From Ornithinibacillus xuwenensis (GTDB lineage Bacteria; Bacillota; Bacilli; Bacillales; Amphibacillaceae), in assembly GCF_039614845.1 (NCBI RefSeq), contig NZ_JBDIML010000001.1, positions 434,001 to 498,000 on the forward strand: DNA of 64,000 bases, given 5' to 3'. A program made the position numbers and the translations under genes. The notes under the pieces are model-generated. The model was not told the origin of the DNA. It saw only the letters and a program-made list of their open reading frames with translations, and ran no database searches. Of this stretch, positions 8,602 through 16,206 are shown piece after piece; the stretch's first letter is position 1; each line of letters starts with the position of its first letter.

Positions 8602-9072
8602 ATTCATGCAAAAACAGTGTTGTTAGACCAGTTACTAGCAAATGCAAATGACCGGAGTTGGTATGTATCCTTTCAAGAATCAGTTGAGGGGATCTCCGAT
8701 AAAGAGGCTAAATGGAAACCAGATGGTGCGAGTCATAGTATCACAGAAATTGTTCAACATCTTATTTATTGGAATAAAGTATGGCAATTAAGGTATGAAA
8801 AATCTAACGTTAACGCCGTAAAATCTATAGAAGATAATGCAGACAGTTTTCTTCCATCAGAAGATCAAAATATTGCAGAACTTAAAGAAGAGTTACTAAA
8901 GATACTTTTACGTTGGCAAGATTTGATTACAGAAAGGAAACTCGAATCAAGTGTTAATGGTTTTCCAGTTAAAGCTGAGTGGTGGGCATTAATAGGAAAC
9001 ACCGCTACACATAATGCTTACCATATTGGGCAAATTGCCTATATTCGTAAAATGAAAAAGGATTATTCGTAG
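8602..9072 (+). CDS. DinB-family protein, second copy, unusual start
   Basis: A DinB-superfamily four-helix protein of about 151-156 residues. Counting from GTG 8617, the metal-site histidines are His48 (EIVQHLIYWN) and His132/His136 (THNAYHIGQIAYI). The start is the odd part: the good ribosome binding site GGGAGAAGGGG (8583-8593) is correctly spaced for codon ATT 8602, giving (M)HAKTVLLDQLL, whereas the in-frame GTG 8617 is 23 nt from it and ATG 8606 is out of frame and stops. Either ATT is used, the ATG was lost by mutation, or GTG is used. Same fold as the 4.1 kb gene but low visible identity. Confidence 0.75.
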   Translation: MHAKTVLLDQLLANANDRSWYVSFQESVEGISDKEAKWKPDGASHSITEIVQHLIYWNKVWQLRYEKSNVNAVKSIEDNADSFLPSEDQNIAELKEELLKILLRWQDLITERKLESSVNGFPVKAEWWALIGNTATHNAYHIGQIAYIRKMKKDYS

Positions 9073-9218
9073 TAAAGATTAAAATACTATCGGATGAAGA
9101 TGAAGAAAAGGAATTACATACAGTATTAACATATTAATATCTAGTGCTAACGAGGCATAAAAAATAAATACTCTGGCAGATTTTCATAGTAATCTATTTA
9201 TATAAAGGTGGAGTTTAC

Positions 9219-9719
9219 TTGAGTGAAAGAAGGAAATTACTTTTTAGAATTTCTATCGGTTTAAATATATTACTCTTCGCAATTGTTGTTTGGGGAATTA
9301 TAAAGATGAATTTCGTAAAGGAGCAAGTTCTTGTTACAGAAGTCCAAAGTAATTTAGTAGAATTGGAAGGATTAATTGCTAATCAGATGGATAATAATTG
9401 GTCTGAACCTAACTTGGTTACAACAGAATTAGACGATGTACTAAACGGCATTTGGCTTGGAATGACTACAGGAAAGCAGTTAGGAACTCTTTCTACAAGC
9501 GATAAGGAGATTCTTGAACATTTATATTTTAATTTAGAACGATATCCTAATGATGAATTATATAGTTTTGCGGACTTAACGGAAGTGGATAAGAAGAACT
9601 TTGAGAACTTACGGGAAACACTTCGTGAAGTTGGATTAGGATTAGATATTACAATAAGTCCTAATATGGAATCTTTTATGAGTCAAGCAGAGGCTTTGAA
9701 TAAAATCGAATCTCAATAA
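9219..9719 (+). CDS. Single-pass membrane protein with a helical domain
   Basis: A 166-residue protein with one membrane helix at residues 9-29 (FRISIGLNILLFAIVVWGII) and an outside or inside domain of helices (LVELEGLIANQMDNNW, later EVDKKNFENLRETLREVGLG). TTG 9219 is used, behind AAAGGTGGAG. Its plan matches the 179-residue protein at 4.7 kb. The role is unknown. Repeat copy 6 with a good terminator starts 26 nt after the stop. Confidence 0.6.
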   Translation: MSERRKLLFRISIGLNILLFAIVVWGIIKMNFVKEQVLVTEVQSNLVELEGLIANQMDNNWSEPNLVTTELDDVLNGIWLGMTTGKQLGTLSTSDKEILEHLYFNLERYPNDELYSFADLTEVDKKNFENLRETLREVGLGLDITISPNMESFMSQAEALNKIESQ

Positions 9720-9744
9720 ATTAACATATACCTGATATTGAACT

Positions 9745-9840
9745 ATTGGGTGCAACAGTTGGCAAGGCGATCATTATTTGAACGCCTTTTTCTTTATAAT
9801 AATAGTTTAAATGTTTTTGGAAAATTATGTTAGTATTGAA
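9745..9840 (+). repeat. Dispersed repeat, copy 6, full-length with terminator
   Basis: This is the clearest full module. A GGGTGCAACAGTT box begins at 9748. Hairpin AAGGCG (9765-9770) / CGCCTT (9783-9788) with a T-rich tail follows, then 28 nt later the core TTGGAAAATTATGTTAGTAT at 9818-9837. The methyltransferase start codon lies 86 nt after the core. Confidence 0.85.
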
Positions 9841-9925
9841 ATAGATGTTGGGGCTAGATTCACAGAATAGGATTGAAAAGTTTATTTGAATTTGTTCTTT
9901 AAATAGAAAGAGAGGGTGAAATTAA

Positions 9926-10807
9926 ATGGAGGAGTATTATTGGGATAATCAATTGGAATACCTCAAAAGAACGAGAGATTTATACTATAATGACGACTAC
10001 TTAGAGTTTTTAGTAAATACCGTCTGGAAGGTTTCTAAACCAGTACATATTATTGATTTTGGTTGTGGATTTGGGTATTTAGGACTTAAATTATTACCTC
10101 TTTTACCAAAAGGATCGAAATATACAGGCATAGATAAAGGGCAAAAACTTATTAATAAGGCCAAAGAATATTTTCTTAATTTACCATATGAAACTGAATT
10201 TCTGGTTGCAGATACTAATCAGATAGAATTGGAGAATAAGTACGACATAGCTGTTTGTCACGCTTTCTTACTGCATTTGTCAGAACCAAAAGAAATGCTT
10301 CAAAGAATGGTAAATTCTATCGTAAACAATGGAAAAATTATTTGCTTTGAACCACATTGGATTTCGGGTATGGCCTCTTATGAGTTAGAAACATGTAAAC
10401 AATCACAAATTGTTCCACTTGGTGTTCTACAGAAATTATTCGAAGAGCGTACAAATAATACTGGAAGAGATGGAAATATTGGTGTAAAAGTTCCTCAATA
10501 TTTATCAGAATTGGGCGTAAAGAACATAGAATGTAGGGTCAGTGATAAGGTTAATTTCCTTCATCCGGAAAAGAGCCAACTGGATAAGCAAAAATTATAT
10601 TACTCGTTAAAAGAAGAAGGAGTAGGTGGAATACCAGGAGATAAAGATCTTTTTATTGAAAATATGATACAACGTGGAATCTCTTCTAAGGAAGCACATG
10701 TGCAATTTGAGGCAGAACTGCTTTTTTCACAAGTATTTAACATGGATTCCTCTTTAATTTACGCTCCTAACATGAAAATTACTTTTGGGGAGAAAAGCAC
10801 ATTATAA
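9926..10807 (+). CDS. Class I SAM-dependent methyltransferase
   Basis: A 293-residue protein with the Rossmann methyltransferase fold. Motif I is IIDFGCGFGYLGLKLL (Asp44 to Gly50). The acidic residue ending strand 2 is in KYTGIDKG, motif II is FLVADTNQIE, and motif IV follows in YDIAVCHAFLLHL. The last 120 residues after ICFEPHWISGMASYEL are a specificity or lid region without a recognised pattern. The acceptor is unknown; small-molecule methylation is likely from the YrrT/UbiE-like core. Start ATG with GAGGGTG upstream. It is a one-gene unit between repeat copies. Confidence 0.8.
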   Translation: MEEYYWDNQLEYLKRTRDLYYNDDYLEFLVNTVWKVSKPVHIIDFGCGFGYLGLKLLPLLPKGSKYTGIDKGQKLINKAKEYFLNLPYETEFLVADTNQIELENKYDIAVCHAFLLHLSEPKEMLQRMVNSIVNNGKIICFEPHWISGMASYELETCKQSQIVPLGVLQKLFEERTNNTGRDGNIGVKVPQYLSELGVKNIECRVSDKVNFLHPEKSQLDKQKLYYSLKEEGVGGIPGDKDLFIENMIQRGISSKEAHVQFEAELLFSQVFNMDSSLIYAPNMKITFGEKSTL

Positions 10808-10855
10808 AAAAGTACATTATTTCTCTTAATACATTAGGCTGCACTAGTTAACAAA

Positions 10856-11071
10856 ATGGATACAGACAGAGAAACACCTGAAGAAAGAAGAGAAATGTTA
10901 AGACAACAGCAATGGAAAGGCAACCCAGCTGGTAATTTGATTGATTCGTTCAATAGAGGTGGAAATGGAAACCTAGTTGACTTAGTAGGCGGATTAGGTT
11001 GGAAGGTTACAGGTGTAATTATTCTTATCGTAATACTGGGATTTATTACATATGCTGTTTTCTTTCGCTAA
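10856..11071 (+). CDS. DUF6366-like small membrane protein
   Basis: A 71-residue protein matching the DUF6366 pattern as I recall it: ETPEERREMLRQQ, NPAGNLIDSFNRGG, NLVDLVGGLGWKVTG and a C-terminal membrane helix (about residues 50-68). Function unknown. There is no Shine-Dalgarno sequence before ATG 10856. Instead the sequence GCTGCACTAGTTAACAAA, similar to the 5' box of the dispersed repeat, abuts the start. The original leader may have been deleted, or translation is leaderless. Confidence 0.7.
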   Translation: MDTDRETPEERREMLRQQQWKGNPAGNLIDSFNRGGNGNLVDLVGGLGWKVTGVIILIVILGFITYAVFFR

Positions 11072-11379
11072 ATGGTGAGAATTGGAGAAAATTCATAGAA
11101 CCGAATGAAAAACCAACTGATTTTGAAAAAACATCCACCTAAAAAAAGAATAAAATATATCAATAATTCTTCGTTAGGATAAGTAATTCCATAATAATGA
11201 TTAGTTCTGTTATTAGAGAATTTAATGTATTTCAGAAGTGGTATGTTTATAAGTATTACTAAATCGTAATGAAGGAAATTATGAAACTTAACTTGTATAA
11301 AGTCGTATGTATTTTATATAACTCAGTTTGTTGTTTTAGTTTTTATGGATAACTATAACATTAGAGGAGGAACTTTAAT
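11072..11379. other. Intergenic stretch, no gene seen
   Basis: About 300 nt of A+T-rich sequence between the DUF6366-like gene and the next small membrane gene. No frame with a usable start and ribosome site, no strong hairpin and no clear repeat core were found. Confidence 0.5.
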
Positions 11380-11538
11380 ATGAGAAATTCAGGATTTCGT
11401 GGACTTGGAATTGTCCTCGGTGTTGGGATTGGTACTAGCATAGGGGTGGCTATTAATCAAGTAGCCATAAGTATTTCAATAGGAATTGTATTAGGATTAA
11501 TCATAGGTTCCATTTTAGACAAACGTAATCACCAGTAA
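11380..11538 (+). CDS. Small glycine-rich two-helix membrane protein
   Basis: A 52-residue protein with two short glycine- and isoleucine-rich helices (GLGIVLGVGIGTSIGVAI and ISIGIVLGLIIGSIL) and a basic end DKRNHQ. ATG 11380 is preceded by GAGGAGG. Proteins of this kind are widespread in Bacillaceae and usually unannotated. It lies 39 nt before the YtxJ gene, whose own AGGAGG site is present, so the two may share a transcript. Confidence 0.6.
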   Translation: MRNSGFRGLGIVLGVGIGTSIGVAINQVAISISIGIVLGLIIGSILDKRNHQ

Positions 11539-11577
11539 AGAAGTTCTGACTTATTATACTTTAGGAGGGAATTACAC

Positions 11578-11925
11578 ATGAAGCCTATTAATGAAATGGT
11601 AACACTTGAAGAATGGAATGTTCTTTTGGAAGATTCGACGGATTCTCCAATATTAGTCTTTAAGCATAGTACATCATGCATGATTAGTGCTAGAGCCTTT
11701 AAGCACGTACAGACTTTTCAACAGGGTGGGGAAGATAAAATGGATTGCTTTATGGTAAAAGTTATTGAAAGCAGAAGATTATCCAATGAGATTGCAAGAG
11801 ATACAAAAATTCCTCACAAATCACCTCAAATTCTCCTCATAAATAACCAACAAGTTGTATGGAACACATCACATTGGAAAATAACAGAACATCGTTTAAG
11901 GCAAGCAGTTCGTAAATATTGTTAA
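11578..11925 (+). CDS. ytxJ: YtxJ-type monothiol bacilliredoxin
   Basis: A 115-residue thioredoxin-fold protein. The signature KHSTSCMISARAFKHV at about residues 29-44 has the single active cysteine of YtxJ (TCPIS in the family), here SCMIS. The later cis-proline region is KSPQILLINNQQVVW and the end HRLRQAVRKYC adds a C-terminal cysteine. YtxJ proteins are proposed to reduce bacillithiolated proteins in the cytoplasm. In Bacillus ytxJ sits with ytxG/ytxH stress genes; here it follows a small membrane gene instead, so this may be an additional copy. Start has AGGAGGG. Confidence 0.8.
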   Translation: MKPINEMVTLEEWNVLLEDSTDSPILVFKHSTSCMISARAFKHVQTFQQGGEDKMDCFMVKVIESRRLSNEIARDTKIPHKSPQILLINNQQVVWNTSHWKITEHRLRQAVRKYC

Positions 11926-12340
11926 CTACACACAGGGTATATAGAGGGAATTATAGACTTATTGTATAAACTTATTGGTGCTTATTTAGTGGCTCAACAT
12001 AGATAAGATGTTAATGTTTGAGAGGGAGGTAGATGATTAGATTGACAAACATACAAAAGTGTTTCAAAAGATAAATAATAAATAAATTGCTTTTCTATTG
12101 AAATGGTGATGTTTTGTATTAGATGGATACAAATAATAAAGCAAAGTAATAGATCCAATGATTTCAATGTAATATTTGAATTATCTCTTTATTTACTCTT
12201 TTTTTTACCCATTGAATTTTTATTCAGTAGCATCTTCTCGATTAAAAGTTAGTAATAAATAATTACGATGATGAAAATGAAGGTACACTACCAACCATGT
12301 ACCTATCCAAAACCAAAACAATTTAATTTATAATTAATGG
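11926..12340. other. Gene-poor stretch with a decayed gene fragment
   Basis: No intact gene. The stretch around 12103-12143 (AATGGTGATGTTTTGTATTA... GGATACAAATAATAAAGC) closely matches the 3' end of the 71-codon gene at 21993-22208, whose protein ends NGDVVYQMDTKNKAIIDN. It is listed separately as a pseudogene fragment. Confidence 0.55.
12100..12145 (+). pseudogene. 3' fragment related to the 71-residue gene at 22.0 kb
   Basis: About 45 nt read NGDVLY-stop-MDTNNKAK, against NGDVVYQMDTKNKAI in the intact gene at 22 kb. The CAA codon is TAG here, so it is dead. It shows that this small gene once had a second copy 10 kb away. Confidence 0.6.
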
Positions 12341-12369
12341 TTGACAGCAACAGTACTAAGCGTTACTAT
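12341..12369 (+). promoter_or_regulatory. Sigma-A promoter of the padR unit
   Basis: TTGACA (12341-12346), 17-nt spacer, TACTAT (12364-12369). It lies about 75 nt before the padR start and just upstream of operator-like palindromes. Confidence 0.7.
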
Positions 12370-12381
12370 ATAGTAGTAATC

Positions 12382-12412
12382 AGTATTACTTAATACCAGT
12401 GATACAGAGTAC
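12382..12412 (+). promoter_or_regulatory. Candidate PadR operator, copy 1
   Basis: The palindrome AGTATTACT is followed by AATACCAGTGATAC and AGTAC. The 31-bp segment matches 22 of 31 positions of the segment at 13352-13382 upstream of the ABC transporter. PadR regulators commonly bind AGTAT/ATACT-type inverted repeats overlapping the start of transcription. Confidence 0.6.
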
Positions 12413-12445
12413 TAAAAAATAATCAAATACAGATGGGTGATAAAT

Positions 12446-12784
12446 TTGGAAAATATCACAGAAATGCTTAAAGGTGTACTCGAGGGGTGTGTACTGGAGA
12501 TCATCAGTCGTGGAGAAACTTACGGTTATGAAATCACACAGCATCTGCGAGAACTTGGTTTTACTGATGTAGTTGAAGGTACAGTTTATACGATAACCAT
12601 GCGGCTTGAAAAAAACAATCTGGTGAACATCGAGAAGAAACGATCCACAGTGGGACCTCCGAGAAAATTTTACACGCTTAACGAAGCTGGTCAAAAGCAA
12701 CTTGAACTATTTTGGGTAAAATGGAATTTCATCTCAAGCAAAATGAACGAACTTAAAACTAAAGAAATCAAAAGGAGAAGTTAA
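12446..12784 (+). CDS. PadR-family transcriptional regulator
   Basis: A 112-residue winged-helix protein of the PadR family: LKGVLEGCVLEIISRGETYGYEIT (helices 1-2), VVEGTVYTITMRLEKNNLVN (recognition helix), and the wing KKRSTVGPPRKFYTLNEAG. A short C-terminal helix provides dimer contacts. TTG 12446 is preferred because GGGTGAT lies about 5 nt upstream; GTG 12437 is an alternative. The gene is followed 1 nt after its stop by a DUF1048 gene. It is expected to repress its own promoter and the downstream exporter in response to a transported compound. Confidence 0.85.
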   Translation: MENITEMLKGVLEGCVLEIISRGETYGYEITQHLRELGFTDVVEGTVYTITMRLEKNNLVNIEKKRSTVGPPRKFYTLNEAGQKQLELFWVKWNFISSKMNELKTKEIKRRS

Positions 12785-12785
12785 A

Positions 12786-13124
12786 ATGAATTTTATTGAA
12801 AAAATCATCGGAAGTCTGGATGATAAGCGAGAATGGAAGGCAATGGAGGCTCGTGCGAAGGGACTTCCACGTGAGTATCATAACGCCTATAAAGCTATTC
12901 AAAAATATATGTGGACTGCTGGTGGCCTCACCGACTGGAAGGATATAAGTCGTATCTTTGGTGCTATTCTTGATTTATTTGAAGAAGGTGCAGCATCAGG
13001 CAAGAAAGTCACTGAACTAACAGGTGAAGATGTAGCCTCTTTTTGTGAAGAACTAGTGAAGGATGCGAAGACTTGGAAAGATAAATATCGCGAGAAGTTA
13101 AACGATACGATTGGCCGTGAATAA
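12786..13124 (+). CDS. DUF1048 family protein, first copy
   Basis: A 112-residue helical cytosolic protein of DUF1048. Visible family features are the N-terminal FIEKIIG, the LPREYHNAYKAIQKYMW segment at about residues 28-44, the ILDLFEEGAASGKKVTELTG stretch and the C-terminal VASFCEELVKDAKTWKDKYREKLN. Proteins of this family are typically encoded beside PadR regulators and ABC-2 exporters; their biochemical role is not known. It is translationally coupled to padR. Two paralogs follow the exporter. Confidence 0.85.
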   Translation: MNFIEKIIGSLDDKREWKAMEARAKGLPREYHNAYKAIQKYMWTAGGLTDWKDISRIFGAILDLFEEGAASGKKVTELTGEDVASFCEELVKDAKTWKDKYREKLNDTIGRE

Positions 13125-13532
13125 TAGCTGTTGGTGAAGCTTAAACGCCATAAAGTAAATGGAAGTAGCAGGGTTAATATAGTTTCTTTGCAGAACAAAC
13201 CCCATAGAACCTATTGCCCTGATATTGAAGTTTAGTTAAAATGCCTTAATGACATTAATTTATTTAAATTTAATAATCATTCCGACTGAATAGCTGGCTA
13301 CTAATGAGAATTCTCACCTTGTCTATTCAGTTATATTTTAAAACGGTAGTAAGTAATACTGAATATCGGTAATGCCAAGTAGTGTGTTATAGATGAGAAA
13401 CGCAGAGTACGATTGACCATTTATTTCTTAGCTTTATTTGAAAAAACACTATTTACTCCGTTATAAAACAAAGCAAAAAAATTTGGTTCTACAATGCGCC
13501 CTTGTTGCGCTACTAATAAGGAGGAAAAAAAT
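13125..13532. other. Regulatory intergenic region between DUF1048 and the exporter
   Basis: About 400 nt with no gene. It contains the inverted repeat ACTGAATAG (13285-13293) / CTATTCAGT (13323-13331) with TGAGAATTCTCA inside, which may end the padR transcript. It also has the operator-like segment at 13352-13382. A spurious extension of the ABC gene starts at ATG 13494. Confidence 0.55.
13352..13382 (+). promoter_or_regulatory. Candidate PadR operator, copy 2
   Basis: It carries AGTAATACT, GAATATCGGTAATG and AGTAG, aligned without gaps to copy 1 (22 of 31 identical, including the AGTA-N-TACT palindrome). Its position about 150 nt before the exporter start suits repression of a separate exporter promoter. 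Confidence 0.55.
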
Positions 13533-14294
13533 ATGAGAGATACAGTGATTTCGGTAAAAGGGTTAATAAAATCCTTTAAAGACAAACAAGTGTTGAAAGG
13601 GGTGGATTTTGATGTGCAGCGTGGTGAAATTTTCGCACTACTGGGGTCAAACGGAGCAGGCAAAACTACAGCGGTCAATATTCTTTCAACTCTGTTAAAA
13701 CCAGATAATGGAGCAGTAAGTATTTGCGGCTATGATGTTCAACGTCAACCGGAAAAAGTTCGCCAAAGCATAAGCCTGACTGGACAGTTTGCAGCTTTAG
13801 ATGGAATGCAAACGGGTAGGGAAAATCTGATGATGATTGCTAAGCTGCGAGGAGTTTCCAATCCCACTCAAGTTACTGACAGTTTGCTCTCTAGATTTAA
13901 CCTGAACGATGCAGCAAACCTCCGGGCTGACAAGTATTCTGGGGGAATGAAGCGTAGGTTAGACATCGCCATGAGCTTGATTGGAACTCCAGCAGTCATT
14001 TTTCTCGACGAACCAACAACTGGGCTTGACCCTGAAGCGCGGATTGAAGTTTGGGATACTGTCAAGGAGCTAGCAGGCGGTGGAACAACTATTTTGCTGA
14101 CGACCCAGTATCTAGAAGAAGCAGAACAGCTTGCCGATCGTATTGCTATCCTACATGGTGGAAAAATTATCACGAGCGGTAGCCTTACCGAACTCAAGGA
14201 GATGTTCCCGCCAACAAAAGTGGAATACGTCGAGAAGCAGCCGACATTGGAAGAAATATTTCTCGAAATCGTCGGGAAAAAGGAGGAGAAATAA
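13533..14294 (+). CDS. ABC transporter ATP-binding protein (DrrA-type)
   Basis: A 253-residue nucleotide-binding subunit. Walker A is GSNGAGKTT (about 38-46), the signature is YSGGMKRRLDIAMSL, Walker B is PAVIFLDEPTTGLDP, and the switch histidine of canonical NBDs is replaced by Gln in TTQYLEEAEQLAD, as is usual for DrrA-like proteins. It lacks the longer DUF4162 tail of some relatives. ATG 13533 with AAGGAGG is the start. The permease gene begins directly after the stop. It powers export of drugs, lantibiotics or lipids; the substrate is unknown. An antisense 158-codon frame is a shadow. Confidence 0.9.
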   Translation: MRDTVISVKGLIKSFKDKQVLKGVDFDVQRGEIFALLGSNGAGKTTAVNILSTLLKPDNGAVSICGYDVQRQPEKVRQSISLTGQFAALDGMQTGRENLMMIAKLRGVSNPTQVTDSLLSRFNLNDAANLRADKYSGGMKRRLDIAMSLIGTPAVIFLDEPTTGLDPEARIEVWDTVKELAGGGTTILLTTQYLEEAEQLADRIAILHGGKIITSGSLTELKEMFPPTKVEYVEKQPTLEEIFLEIVGKKEEK

Positions 14295-15044
14295 ATGAAA
14301 GGTAAAACAGGCGTATTATTAGGACGATTAATGCGTAATATCATGCGTAGTCCGGATACGATAATAACAGTGGCGATTACACCGATAATGATGATGTTGT
14401 TGTTTGTTTATGTGTTTGGAGGTGCGATAGAAACTGGTACGGATAATTATGTCAACTATTTGTTGCCAGGTATTTTACTCATCACGATCGCATCTGGCGT
14501 TGCATACACTTCCTTGAGGTTATTTACGGATGTAAAAAGTGGACTGATGGCTCGTTTAATCACTATGCCTATCAAACGCTCGTCAGTATTGTGGGCGCAT
14601 GTGTTAACCTCACTGGTTTCGAATGCACTTACAGTTGCAGTGGTTTTCCTCGCCGCATTCTTAATGGGATTCCGACCTAATGCAGGTATCATGGATTGGC
14701 TGGCGGTAGTTGGGATACTTGGATTGTTTACACTGGCGTTGACATGGCTAGCAGTCATCCCTGGATTGTCAGCAAATTCTATGGAAGGAGCAACAGCATA
14801 TTCGTACCCGCTAATTTTTCTTCCTTTCATTAGCTCAGCCTTTGTTCCTACTGAAACCATGCCTAAGGTTGTTCGTGTGTTCGCTGAGAATCAGCCCGTG
14901 ACTTCAATCGTGAATTCGATTCGTGGCCTCTTGTACGAAGGGACTGTGGTTAATGGAATCTGGACTGCGCTTGCATGGTGTTTGGGAATTATGGTTATTG
15001 CTTACTTGATTGCCGGTAAAGCGTTTAAACGCCAGTTAGGTTAA
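14295..15044 (+). CDS. ABC-2 type permease (DrrB-type)
   Basis: A 249-residue membrane subunit with six hydrophobic segments (about 26-44, 55-75, 105-125, 135-158, 168-185, 222-242). The ABC-2 signature region YSYPLIFLPFISSAFVPTETMP lies near residue 175, and NQPVTSIVNSIRGLLYEG near 200 is typical of daunorubicin-resistance-type permeases. It starts at the base after the ATPase stop, so expression is coupled. Together they form a dimeric exporter of a hydrophobic compound, probably sensed by the PadR regulator upstream. Confidence 0.9.
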   Translation: MKGKTGVLLGRLMRNIMRSPDTIITVAITPIMMMLLFVYVFGGAIETGTDNYVNYLLPGILLITIASGVAYTSLRLFTDVKSGLMARLITMPIKRSSVLWAHVLTSLVSNALTVAVVFLAAFLMGFRPNAGIMDWLAVVGILGLFTLALTWLAVIPGLSANSMEGATAYSYPLIFLPFISSAFVPTETMPKVVRVFAENQPVTSIVNSIRGLLYEGTVVNGIWTALAWCLGIMVIAYLIAGKAFKRQLG

Positions 15045-15119
15045 GAATACCAGAGAAAGTGGAAATTTGTTTAATATTAATCAAATTGACATATATATGT
15101 TAATAAGGAGGATAATACA

Positions 15120-15473
15120 ATGAACTTTTTAGAAAAAATAACTGGCAGCGACATGACAAAAGAAATGAAGGGTTTTGAAGTACGAGCAAAAGTTTTGCCA
15201 GCTGATTATCAAACTGCTTGGAAAGAAATTACAAGCAATCTCTGGATGTACGGAGATTTCACCGGTAGAAATCTAATGCCGATTCTAGAAAGCGCACTGG
15301 AACTGCTTGAGGTTACAGCAGCTGACGGTCAGAGCGTCGAGGAAGTACTTGGTGATGATATTAAAGGCTTTTGCGCAGCGCTTGTTGGTGATGAAGGCAC
15401 AAAGAATTATCGAGACAAATGGCGTGAACAACTCAATAAGAACGTAGAAAGAAAATTAGGAGGGTTGAAATGA
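15120..15473 (+). CDS. DUF1048 family protein, second copy
   Basis: A 117-residue DUF1048 protein: NFLEKITGSD, VLPADYQTAWKEITSNLWMY, ILESALELLEVTAADGQ, IKGFCAALVGD and a basic end. It differs from the first copy in about two thirds of its residues but has the same segment order. AAGGAGG precedes ATG. It overlaps the third copy by four bases (ATGA), so these two are translated together and may form a heteromer. Confidence 0.85.
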   Translation: MNFLEKITGSDMTKEMKGFEVRAKVLPADYQTAWKEITSNLWMYGDFTGRNLMPILESALELLEVTAADGQSVEEVLGDDIKGFCAALVGDEGTKNYRDKWREQLNKNVERKLGGLK

Positions 15474-15802
15474 GTATTAAAAAAATTATCGAAGGAAAAA
15501 AAGAATGGAGAGCCCATGTTTCGCGTGTTAAAGCACTTCCGCAGGATTATGAAATTGTCTATAAAGAGATCCAAAAATATCTCTTCAAGGTCGGACCAAT
15601 AGAGCTAAGCGAAGATTTCGGACTACTTTCGGAAGTTCTCAGCTTTTTTGAAGAATCCTCAGCTGCAGGGAAAGATGTGCTTGAAGTCACCGGAACAGAC
15701 GTTGCTGCTTTCTGTGACGAGCTGATTGGAGATTCAAAAACTTACGCGGATCTCTATCAAGAATCGGTCAATGAAAAAGTCAATAAGGCAATGAAGAAAT
15801 AG
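15470..15802 (+). CDS. DUF1048 family protein, third copy
   Basis: A 110-residue DUF1048 protein: IKKIIEGKKEWRAHVSRVKALPQDYEIVYKEIQKYLF (read in two parts), VLSFFEESSAAGKDVLEVTG and VAAFCDELIGDSKTYADLYQE. It is closer to the first copy (12.8 kb) than to the second. ATG overlaps the stop of the previous gene. It ends the PadR-exporter island; the next terminator-like hairpin is at 15944-15966. Confidence 0.85.
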   Translation: MSIKKIIEGKKEWRAHVSRVKALPQDYEIVYKEIQKYLFKVGPIELSEDFGLLSEVLSFFEESSAAGKDVLEVTGTDVAAFCDELIGDSKTYADLYQESVNEKVNKAMKK

Positions 15803-16171
15803 AAAAATATATCTCAATGGTATAATTATATTGTACTGTTGCTTAAAGGCCAGGTGGTCAACTAAAGGTCAAATACCTGAAAAAGAGTTCCTTAAATCTT
15901 AAAGATAATTTATGGTATTGAAGATGCAAAATTTTTACTAGAAGATCGTCAATTTGGCGGTCTTTTTCTATTAAATATAAATGCATGAAAAAGATAACTT
16001 GAGAAATTAGGAAAGTAGATACTATTCTTGAGAAAGCACAATCTTTTTTATTTACGGAACATTACAACGATGTCCTTATAGGTGAAAGTTATTAAATTAT
16101 TGGACATGGTTGTAGGAATATTATGTTAGTATTGAGTTACTGAATATTACATAAGATGAAGAAAAATTTTT
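15803..16171. other. Intergenic region with repeat copy 7
   Basis: No gene is seen. The region holds a GATCGTC/GGCGGTC hairpin at 15944-15962, unrelated A+T-rich sequence, and a repeat core at 16114-16133. Confidence 0.5.
15941..16136 (+). repeat. Dispersed repeat, copy 7, hairpin and core far apart
   Basis: Hairpin GATCGTC (15944-15950) / GGCGGTC (15956-15962) with TTTTT. The core AGGAATATTATGTTAGTATT lies at 16114-16133, about 150 nt away instead of 20-34, so sequence was inserted or two partial copies are fused. The next gene is on the opposite strand, unlike other copies. Confidence 0.65.
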
Positions 16172-16200
16172 AACAAAAAAAAGAACACATTTAGTGTCCT
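16172..16200 (-). terminator. Terminator of the DUF3888 gene
   Basis: On the minus strand, arms AGGACAC and GTGTTCT flank TAAAT and are followed by TTTTTTTG. Confidence 0.75.
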
Positions 16201-16206
16201 TATTAA

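Noticed and set aside
12386..12700. A 104-codon minus-strand frame
   Set aside because: It runs opposite to padR through its promoter and lacks a ribosome site.
13868..14344. A 158-codon minus-strand frame
   Set aside because: It is antisense to the ABC ATPase and rich in serine and arginine, as expected for a reading of the complement; no homology pattern was seen.
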